From positions 655,614 to 719,613 of the forward strand of contig NZ_JAMHJQ010000002.1 of NCBI RefSeq assembly GCF_023534745.1: a stretch of 64,000 nucleotides of DNA. Reading direction: 5' to 3'. Position numbers and translations under genes: made by a program. The notes below the pieces were generated by a model. It was not told the DNA's origin. It did no database searches and saw nothing but the letters and a program-made list of their open reading frames with translations. The first letter of the stretch is position 1; the number at the start of each line of letters is the position of its first letter. The DNA is from Streptomyces sp. 35G-GA-8 (GTDB lineage: Bacteria > Actinomycetota > Actinomycetes > Streptomycetales > Streptomycetaceae). This document shows, piece after piece, positions 8,908 to 14,795 of this stretch.

Positions 8908-10370
8908 CGTTCGTCTCCTGCTGAGGGGGCTCCCGCCGGGGGGACCCGCGGTCCCGCCGGGGGGACCCGCGGAGGGTGGTCCTTCGTGACCGCCCACTGA
9001 GTGACCGGCATGGCCTGCCGCCAGCCGGTGAACCCGCCCACCGGAACGGCGTGCGCGACCACCAGCCGTACGAGTTCCCCGCCCAGGCGGCGGTACCACT
9101 CGGCCAGCAGCGCCTCGGACTCCAGCGTCACCGTGTTCGCGACCAGCCTGCCGCCCGCGGGCAGCGCGTCCCAGCAGCTCTCCAGCAGCCCCGGCACGGT
9201 CAGCCCGCCGCCGATGAACACCGCGTCCGGCACCGGCAGTCCGGCCAGCGCGCCCGGCGCCCGGCCGGTGACCACGCGCAGCCCGGGGACGCCGAGCGCC
9301 CGCGCGTTACGGCCGATACGTTCCGCCCGCGCGGGATCGCGCTCGACCGAGACGGCGCGGCAGGAGCGGTGCGTACGCATCCACTCCACGGCGATCGAAC
9401 CCGACCCGCCGCCGATGTCCCACAGCAGCTCGCCGGGCGCGGGCGCCAGCGCGGCCAGTGTCGCGGCGCGCACATGGCGCTTGGTGAGCTGGCCGTCGTG
9501 TGCGTACGCGGTGTCGGGCAGGCCGGGTACGGCGCCGAGTCGCGGCGCGTCCGGAGCGCGCCGGCACTCGACCGCCACGACATTGAGCGGATCGCCCGCG
9601 GGCTCCGCCCACTCCTGGGCGAGGGCTTCGATGTGCCGCTCGTCCGCGCCGAGTTGTTCGAGTACGTGCATCCGGCTCGGGCCGTAGCCGCGGTCGGTCA
9701 GCAGTGCCGCCACCTCGGCGGGCGTCGCCGCGCCCGCGCTGAGCACCAGGACCCGGCGGCCGTCGTGCAGGGCGGCGGCCAGCAGTTCGGTGGGGCGGCC
9801 GACGAGCGTGACCACCTCCGTGTCCTCCACCGGCCAGCCGAGCCGGGCGCACGCGTACGAGACGGACGACGGATGCGGCAGCACGCGCAGGGCCCCGGCC
9901 CGCCGGGCGTCGGCGCCAAGGGTCTCGGCACCACGCGTCTCGGCGTCAGGGGTCTCGGCGTCAAGGGTCTCGGCGTCAAGGGTCTCGGACAGGACCTCGG
10001 ACAAGGTCCGCCCGATCCCGTGGAACATCGGGTCCCCGCTGGCCAGGACGGCGACCCGGCGCCCGGCATGGGCGGCGAGCAGCCCGGGAACGGCGGGGCG
10101 CAGCGGCGACGGCCACAGCACCCGCTCGCCCGCGCACTCACCGGGGAGCAGGGCCAGTTGCCGGGGGCCGCCGATGAGTACGTCCGCCTCGCGCAGCGCG
10201 GCCCGCGAGCCGTCCGGCAGTCCAGCCCAGCCGTCGGCGCCGATCCCGACGACAGTCACCGGAAGCACCGGCAGCGCGGGAGTCGACGCCTGCGGTACCG
10301 AGGGCCGGGGCCCGTCGGGTCCGGTGGGCCCGTCGGGTCCGGTGGGCGCGGAGGGCGGGGCGGGGCTCAC
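8904..10370 (-). CDS. cobL: Precorrin-6Y C5,15-methyltransferase (decarboxylating), CbiE-CbiT type
   Basis: Two-domain enzyme that methylates C-5 and C-15 and decarboxylates the acetate side chain of precorrin-6Y (488 residues from the chosen GTG). The CbiE-like half begins near residue 37 (VTVVGIGADGWAGL) and has ASGDP at 110-114. The CbiT-like half begins near residue 285 and has the SAM-binding LLWDIGGGSGSIAVEW at 315-330. Residues 129-155 are a Glu-Thr-Leu-Asp-Ala repeat inserted in CbiE. The Pro/Gly-rich N-terminal 35 residues also look dispensable. The start is uncertain: GTG at 10370 has AGAGG upstream. The stop overlaps the cobM start by 4 bp. Confidence 0.92.
   Translation of the reverse strand: MSPAPPSAPTGPDGPTGPDGPRPSVPQASTPALPVLPVTVVGIGADGWAGLPDGSRAALREADVLIGGPRQLALLPGECAGERVLWPSPLRPAVPGLLAAHAGRRVAVLASGDPMFHGIGRTLSEVLSETLDAETLDAETPDAETRGAETLGADARRAGALRVLPHPSSVSYACARLGWPVEDTEVVTLVGRPTELLAAALHDGRRVLVLSAGAATPAEVAALLTDRGYGPSRMHVLEQLGADERHIEALAQEWAEPAGDPLNVVAVECRRAPDAPRLGAVPGLPDTAYAHDGQLTKRHVRAATLAALAPAPGELLWDIGGGSGSIAVEWMRTHRSCRAVSVERDPARAERIGRNARALGVPGLRVVTGRAPGALAGLPVPDAVFIGGGLTVPGLLESCWDALPAGGRLVANTVTLESEALLAEWYRRLGGELVRLVVAHAVPVGGFTGWRQAMPVTQWAVTKDHPPRVPPAGPRVPPAGAPSAGDER
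9918..9990. repeat. 15-bp tandem repeat inside cobL
   Basis: About five imperfect copies of gtctcggcgtcaagg. Read on the minus strand they give the repeated ETLDA/ETPDA/ETRGA residues of CobL, which lie in a loop of the CbiE domain between ASGDP and the next conserved strand. The period is a multiple of three, so the frame is preserved. Confidence 0.8.
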
Positions 10371-10530
10371 TGCCGTACACCTCTGAACTGGGGGAAGACC
10401 GAGTCCGCACTCTACTGGCCGCCCTCCGGACGAGATGCGGGAGACCCTTACCTGTGGAACCTTGAGGTGACCACCACGGCCGCCGGCCGACACCGGCCCC
10501 CGGCCCGTCTCCTCACCGAGGGAGCGCCCC

Positions 10531-10923
10531 ATGACGGCCAAGAGGGCACTTGCTACCGGATGGACGGTCTTCGCCGCGGTTCTCATGATCTTCGGCGGCG
10601 TGATGACGATCCTGGCGGGTATCTCCGCCATCGCCAATGACGACATCTTCCTGGCGACGCGGAACTACGTGTTCTCGTTCAGTCTCCTCGGCTGGGGATG
10701 GGTCCATCTCTTCATCGGCGCCATCATCTTCATCGCGGGCTGCGCGCTGTTGCGGGGCGCGGTGTGGGCGCGCGTGGTCGGTGTGATCCTGGCGGGTCTG
10801 GGCGCGATCTCGAACTTCCTCTGGATCCCGCGCTATCCGCTGTGGGCCCTCGTGCTCCTCGCCGTCGACCTCTTCATCATCTGGGCGCTGTGCGCGGGCG
10901 ACCGGCGCCGCTCCGAGAGATGA
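10531..10923 (+). CDS. DUF7144-type small integral membrane protein
   Basis: A protein of 130 residues with four predicted membrane helices at about 8-32, 50-75, 80-98 and 104-122, and a charged C-terminal tail (GDRRRSER). The pattern ATGWTVFAAVLMIFGGVMTILAGISAI matches the small actinobacterial membrane family labelled DUF7144; its function is unknown. The ATG is preceded by GAGGGAGCGCCCC. It is transcribed away from cobL; the shared intergenic stretch (10371-10530) shows no riboswitch. Confidence 0.8.
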   Translation: MTAKRALATGWTVFAAVLMIFGGVMTILAGISAIANDDIFLATRNYVFSFSLLGWGWVHLFIGAIIFIAGCALLRGAVWARVVGVILAGLGAISNFLWIPRYPLWALVLLAVDLFIIWALCAGDRRRSER

Positions 10924-10999
10924 GCCCGGAGACGGGCTGAGCCTACGACGGGCTGAGCCGGAGACGGGCTGAGCCCGAGACCGGCCGAGCCCGAGCCAC
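10924..10999. repeat. Imperfect tandem repeat between convergent genes
   Basis: Four to five variants of a 17-18 bp unit centred on gacgggctgagcc, directly after the membrane protein stop. No coding potential was seen. It runs into the hairpin at 11000-11023. Confidence 0.6.
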
Positions 11000-11023
11000 G
11001 CCGGGCCCGATCACGGGCCCGGC
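11000..11023. terminator. Hairpin between convergent genes
   Basis: Perfect 10-bp inverted repeat GCCGGGCCCG / CGGGCCCGGC with a 4-base loop. It overlaps the stop codon of the TetR gene and lacks a T tract. It probably terminates transcripts arriving from either side. Confidence 0.5.
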
Positions 11024-11673
11024 GGCGCGATGCCCGCCAGCAGCGCCCGTACGGTCTCCCGCGCGAAATCCGCCTCGCTCCGCGGACGCAGAACACCCTC
11101 CGGGGGATCCGGAGCGAAGAACAGCCCCAGAAAGGCCCGGTGGAAGCAGGCGCCGACGAGAAGCAGCGCCGCCGCGTCCGGGTCGATGTCCGGGGAGACC
11201 CGGCCCAGCTCCTGTTCCGCGGCGAGATACGCGGCCACGGACCGGCTCACCTCGTGCGGCCCCGAGCCGTCGAGCCCGAGCCGCTTGCGGTGGGCGACGA
11301 GCAGGTCGGGGCTGGCGAAGAGGGACGCGGCCATCGGGAACGTACCCCGGTAGAAGAGCACCCCCACCCGGGCCACCTCCTCCAGATGACCGGCCACCTC
11401 CCCCTCGCCCACGCGTCCGGGCAGCCGCGCCAGCGCGTCCGTGAAGCGCGGCGCGCGCTCGTGCAGGACGCCGACGAAGATCTCCTCCTTGTCGCGGAAG
11501 TGCTTGTAGAGCGCGGCTTCCGAGCAGCCCGCCGCCCTCGCGATCTCCTTGGTCGTCGTGCGCGTCAGCCCCACGGTCCCCATCAGCCGCGCGGCGGCGT
11601 CGAGGATGCGGGAGCGCGTCAGGGCACCGCCGGTCAGGGGCGGCGCGGCGGCTTCTCGATGCGTGCCGGTCAT
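11011..11673 (-). CDS. TetR family transcriptional regulator
   Basis: A 220-residue one-component regulator. The N-terminal helix-turn-helix occupies about residues 20-66 (ILDAAARLMGTVGLTRTTTKEIARAAGCSEAALYKHFRDKEEIF); the rest is the variable ligand-binding, dimerising domain. It is divergent from an NmrA-like oxidoreductase gene, and the interval holds paired palindromes (11709-11752). It most likely represses that gene and itself, releasing on binding an unknown small molecule. Confidence 0.9.
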   Translation of the reverse strand: MTGTHREAAAPPLTGGALTRSRILDAAARLMGTVGLTRTTTKEIARAAGCSEAALYKHFRDKEEIFVGVLHERAPRFTDALARLPGRVGEGEVAGHLEEVARVGVLFYRGTFPMAASLFASPDLLVAHRKRLGLDGSGPHEVSRSVAAYLAAEQELGRVSPDIDPDAAALLLVGACFHRAFLGLFFAPDPPEGVLRPRSEADFARETVRALLAGIAPPGP

Positions 11674-11700
11674 GTCGTACCCGTCATGCCCTCAGTCTAC

Positions 11701-11752
11701 TTTGACAAGTGAGTGAACGCTCACCCACTATGGCTGGTAAGCGTTCACTCAC
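11701..11752 (+). promoter_or_regulatory. Promoter with paired TetR-type operators
   Basis: TTGACA at 11702-11707 and CACTAT at 11726-11731, spaced 18 bp, form a promoter for the downstream oxidoreductase. Two 16-base arms, 11709-11724 (GTGAGTGAACGCTCAC) and 11737-11752 (GGTAAGCGTTCACTCACC region), are inverted relative to each other with one mismatch. Each arm also has its own GTGAG/CTCAC-like symmetry. One operator covers the spacer and the other lies just past the start, as expected for repression by the adjacent TetR protein. Confidence 0.78.
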
Positions 11753-11765
11753 CCCTGGAGGGGTC

Positions 11766-12401
11766 ATGAAAATCGCTGTGCTGGGAGCCACGGGAGGCGT
11801 CGGACGGCAGATCGTCCGCCACGCTCTCGCGGACGGACACAAGGTTTCGGCCGCGGTACGGGACCCGGCCAAGCTGACGACGGAACACGAGGGCCTGACG
11901 GTCGTACGCGCCGACGCCCTCGACGCGGCCTCCCTGACCGAGGTCGTCGACGGGGCCGACGCGGTGCTCTCCGGGATGGGCCAGGCCGGCCGGCACGACC
12001 CGCTCAGGCCCGCCTCCACCTCGGCCCGGGCGGCGACCGAGGCGATGGCCGCGACCGGCGTCCGGCGGATCGTCGTGGTGAGCGCGGCGCCGCTGAACCG
12101 CTCGGGGGCCGGTCAGCCGTGGCTCGCGCGCCAGGTCCTGATGCCCGGGATGTGGCTGGCGCTCAAAGAGCTGTACACCGATCTCGAACTGATGGAGACG
12201 ATCCTGCGCGAGAGCGGGCTCGACTGGACGTCGGTACGGCCGCCCCGGCTGACGGACGCCGATGGCAAGGGCACCTACCGCCACGCCGTGGAGGCGGGCC
12301 CGGCCGCCAACGCGATCGCCCGCGCGGACGTGGCCCGCGCCATGCTGGACTTCGTCACGGACCCGGCGACATTCGGGCACGCGGTCGGCGTCAGCGACTG
12401 A
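11766..12401 (+). CDS. NmrA-like NAD(P)H-binding oxidoreductase
   Basis: A 211-residue Rossmann-fold protein of the atypical SDR / NmrA group. MKIAVLGATGGVGRQIVRHAL is the dinucleotide-binding glycine motif, followed by VRDPAKL and GADAVLSGMG. VVVSAAPL stands where the catalytic strand of SDRs lies; no classical YxxxK is obvious, which is usual for this group. The ATG at 11766 is preferred because CTGGAGGGG lies just upstream; an earlier in-frame ATG at 11709 or 11730 would sit within the operator. It probably acts on or senses a reactive small molecule, controlled by the neighbouring TetR. Confidence 0.86.
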   Translation: MKIAVLGATGGVGRQIVRHALADGHKVSAAVRDPAKLTTEHEGLTVVRADALDAASLTEVVDGADAVLSGMGQAGRHDPLRPASTSARAATEAMAATGVRRIVVVSAAPLNRSGAGQPWLARQVLMPGMWLALKELYTDLELMETILRESGLDWTSVRPPRLTDADGKGTYRHAVEAGPAANAIARADVARAMLDFVTDPATFGHAVGVSD

Positions 12402-12411
12402 CGGCCGGCCG

Positions 12412-12480
12412 GAGACCGGCGGACCCGAGACCGGCGGACCCGAGACCGGCGGACCCGAGACCGGCGGACCCGAGACCGGG
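12412..12480. repeat. 15-bp tandem repeat, four copies
   Basis: gagaccggcggaccc is repeated four times exactly (12412-12471), with a partial fifth, immediately after the oxidoreductase stop codon. It leads into the terminator hairpin. Confidence 0.9.
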
Positions 12481-12517
12481 ACCGGCCCGCGATCACGCGG
12501 CGCGGGCCGGCCCCGGT
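12475..12517. terminator. Bidirectional terminator hairpin
   Basis: Arms ACCGGG-A-CCGGCCCGCG and CGCGGGCCGG-C-CCCGGT pair around a 9-base loop, with one internal mismatch. The hairpin lies between the convergent oxidoreductase and cbtA genes and has no strong T tract. Confidence 0.65.
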
Positions 12518-12531
12518 TCCGTTCTCTCTCT

Positions 12532-13350
12532 TCAGCCGGCCGTACGCACCGGCACGGCCGCGCTGTCCGCCGCCGGCGCGGCGGCCTGCCCAGGCCGGAG
12601 CGCCCGCTCCGCCAGCGCCCCGAAGATCAGCCCGAAGGCCGTCCAGAGCAGCGCCTGTACGGCGATCGACGCCAGCCGGAATTCCCAGAGCAGAGCGGCC
12701 GGGAACGTGGCCGGAATGGCGTCGGTGTTGGCGGGCAGGACCAGACACGCCACCACCACGGCGACGACGTAACCGCCACCGGCGGCGACCGCCGCGTTCC
12801 AGTTGCCCAGACGCGGCGCGAGCCGTCGCCCCGCGATGACCGCGACGACCGCGAGCAACACGCTCAACACGATCATCAGGAAGAACAGCGTGGTGCGTTT
12901 CCCGATGGTGTCCGGGTCACCGACCGCGGGCGGGTTCGCCGGATACTTCAGGAACGGCACCAGATAGACGGTGACGAACGCGGCCCCGGCGAGCAGGGCC
13001 GCGGTCGCCCTCGGACCGAACCGGCCGATCCTGCCCAGGCACCCGGCGAAGACCAGCGAGGCGATCCCGCCCAGGGCCACCCCGTACACGAGGACGCCGG
13101 TGGCCAGCCCGAAGGTCGACTGCACCGGCCGGCTGACCAGCTCTTCCTCCTCTTCTTGCGCTGCCGCGCCCTGCTGATGTTCTTCGCCGCCGTGCTGGTG
13201 CGCGGGCGCGGAGTGGGCCTCCTCCTGCGCGATGGAGTCCCGTACCGAGGGCTCACCCGCCACATAGGCCAGCACGAACGCGCAGAGTCCGGCGAGGACG
13301 CCCGCGATCATGCCGCGGACGAGGAGGGTTCTGACGGTGGAGGCATGCAT
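12532..13350 (-). CDS. cbtA: Cobalt transporter subunit CbtA
   Basis: Integral membrane protein of 272 residues of the CbtA family, thought to import cobalt for B12 synthesis. The first helix (TLLVRGMIAGVLAGLCAFVLAYVAG) is followed by a His/Glu-rich loop (HSAPAHQHGGEEHQQ then an Ala-Gln-Glu run, about residues 46-70) suited to metal capture. About six more helices follow, and LVPFLKYPANPPAVG(DPDTI) is the family signature. It lies 21 bp downstream of cbtB in the same direction, so both share the cobalamin riboswitch leader. Confidence 0.92.
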   Translation of the reverse strand: MHASTVRTLLVRGMIAGVLAGLCAFVLAYVAGEPSVRDSIAQEEAHSAPAHQHGGEEHQQGAAAQEEEEELVSRPVQSTFGLATGVLVYGVALGGIASLVFAGCLGRIGRFGPRATAALLAGAAFVTVYLVPFLKYPANPPAVGDPDTIGKRTTLFFLMIVLSVLLAVVAVIAGRRLAPRLGNWNAAVAAGGGYVVAVVVACLVLPANTDAIPATFPAALLWEFRLASIAVQALLWTAFGLIFGALAERALRPGQAAAPAADSAAVPVRTAG

Positions 13351-13371
13351 GTGCGTGATCTCCGTCGGTCG

Positions 13372-13605
13372 TCAGTGGCAGGGGAAGCCGAGGAGATGAC
13401 GGCCGTCGTGAACCCACTCGTGCACCTCGGCACCGGAGAACACCGACGTCGCGCCCTGCTCCGCGCCGACGAAGTAGAGCAGCACCAGCATCAGGGTGCC
13501 GACGAACACGGCCCAGGGCAGTACCGCGCGGAGCGGAAGGGGGGTGATCGCGGCGCCGTCGGCACCGGTGGATGTAGCGGCCGGGGGCGCTATGGACTGC
13601 GCCAT
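13372..13605 (-). CDS. cbtB: Cobalt transporter subunit CbtB
   Basis: A 77-residue single-span membrane protein. The helix LPWAVFVGTLMLVLLYFVG lies at about 29-47 and a short outside tail ends HDGRHLLGFPCH. The His-rich end (EVHEWVHDGRHLLGFPCH) is the hallmark of CbtB and probably binds metal. The start ATG has a strong AAGGAGG seven bases upstream. It is the first gene behind the B12 riboswitch and is followed by cbtA. Confidence 0.93.
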   Translation of the reverse strand: MAQSIAPPAATSTGADGAAITPLPLRAVLPWAVFVGTLMLVLLYFVGAEQGATSVFSGAEVHEWVHDGRHLLGFPCH

Positions 13606-13649
13606 GGCACAACCTCCTTGGGGGAACTCGCGTCCCGTTCAGTGGAGCT

Positions 13650-13790
13650 CGAACGACGGCATCCGGGTCTGACTCACCGGGACCCCCGCCGCGCTGTACG
13701 CGACCGGCGCCCGGCTTACAGTGGCGCGACCGTGCCGGATTCCCACCGGACTTCCGTTCCGCCGTCGTGATTTCGACGTGAAGGTACCGC
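13650..13790 (-). promoter_or_regulatory. Cobalamin riboswitch upstream of cbtB-cbtA
   Basis: Read on the minus strand, the leader holds the conserved blocks of the adenosylcobalamin riboswitch in order: a 5' GGTACCTTCACGTC (13788-13775); the core GGAAGTCCGGTGGGAATCC, then CGGCACGGTC, then GCGCCACTGT (GCCACTG at 13725-13719); and the B12-box-like GAGTCAGACCC (13675-13665). It ends about 45 nt before the cbtB start, near the ribosome site, so B12 binding should reduce translation or transcription of the cobalt transporter. Confidence 0.92.
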
Positions 13791-13894
13791 GATCCGGGGG
13801 ACCGGCCAAGGGGACCTCATTCCGGAACCGGGCCGGGACCCGGTCCGGGCCCCGGGCCGGAACCCGCACGGAACCCGGCCGGGCCGCGCGGTGA

Positions 13895-13943
13895 CGAGCC
13901 AGTACCGAGCCAGTACCGAGGCAGAACCAAGGCAGAACCAAGG
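13895..13943. repeat. 11-bp tandem repeat before the phosphatase-like gene
   Basis: Four copies of an 11-base unit (two of cgagccagtac, then two degenerate cgaggcagaac-type copies). The last one merges into the AAGGAG ribosome site of the next gene. With the riboswitch it accounts for most of the 350-bp gene-free gap. Confidence 0.7.
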
Positions 13944-13955
13944 AGCGAGGACCGT

Positions 13956-14678
13956 ATGACCATCCGGCTCATGCTCATCTCACCGGCGATGAACCCGGCC
14001 CTGCGCGAGGCCCGCTTCCCCCGCACCGATCAGCCGGCCGCGACCGACGGCGGACCCGCCGACACCGGACCCGCCGACCGCGGACCCGCCGACCGCGGAC
14101 CGGGCGGCGACGCGCTGGACGCCCTCGGGCTGCGGGGAGCCGAAGCCGTACGGGAGACCTTCCCCGCCACCGCCACCACGTACGTCTCCCCCTCCCCCCG
14201 CTGCCGTCGCACCGCCGAGGCCCTCGGCCTGGACGCGCAGCCGCTGCCGGCCCTCGCACCCTGCGCCATGGGCAGCTGGCAGGGCAGGACCCTCGACGAA
14301 GTGGCCGCCGCGGAACCGCACGCGTTGGCCTCCTGGCTGTCGGACCCGGCGTCCGCCCCGCACGGCGGCGAATCCCTGCTGGCGCTGCTCGCCCGCGCCG
14401 CCCACTGGCTCGACACACTGGCCGACGTCACCCCTGCCGACGTCACCCCTGGCGACGGCAACGCTGGCGATAGCAACGCCGGGGGCCGCGTCATAGCCGT
14501 CGCCGAGCCGGACATCATCCGCGCCTGCGCGGTCCACGCCCTGGGCGCAACTCCCGCGGCCTTCTGGCGCATTGACGTACGCCCCCTCACCGCCACGGAA
14601 CTCAGCGGGCGGGCCGGTCGCTGGAACCTGCTCAGCGGGCGCCCGCTCCACAGCGCCACGCCCTCGCCCACCCCCTGA
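13956..14678 (+). CDS. Histidine-phosphatase-fold protein lacking the catalytic histidines
   Basis: A 240-residue member of the histidine phosphatase superfamily by layout: an N-terminal strand MTIRLMLI, the conserved SPSPRCRRTAEAL helix (the usual S-x-x-R-x-x-x-T-A), a WQGRTLDEV segment, PHGGESL, and the late strand VIAVAEPDIIRA. The catalytic RHG is replaced by SPA and the second histidine of the SHG-like motif by AEP, so phosphatase activity is doubtful. A Pro/Ala/Gly/Asp repeat (residues about 33-50) and TPADVTPGDG repeats are insertions. Its place beside cbtBA suggests descent from a CobC-like phosphatase; the true role is unknown. AAGGAG lies 10 bases before the ATG. Confidence 0.72.
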   Translation: MTIRLMLISPAMNPALREARFPRTDQPAATDGGPADTGPADRGPADRGPGGDALDALGLRGAEAVRETFPATATTYVSPSPRCRRTAEALGLDAQPLPALAPCAMGSWQGRTLDEVAAAEPHALASWLSDPASAPHGGESLLALLARAAHWLDTLADVTPADVTPGDGNAGDSNAGGRVIAVAEPDIIRACAVHALGATPAAFWRIDVRPLTATELSGRAGRWNLLSGRPLHSATPSPTP

Positions 14679-14795
14679 GGCCGCCCTCCGAGCGGGGCCC
14701 TGAGGCCGCCCCCTCAGGACCGTTCCGTACTCCCTGGCTCCCCGCGGACCCATGCCCGTTCGCCTTGTGAACACAGGCGGTGTAGATGTAGGTAC

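Noticed and set aside
10371-10530. Possible second cobalamin riboswitch upstream of cobL
   Set aside because: No GCCACTG core or B12 box on either strand.
13650-13955. Small ORFs in the cbtB leader
   Set aside because: They overlap conserved riboswitch blocks and repeats.
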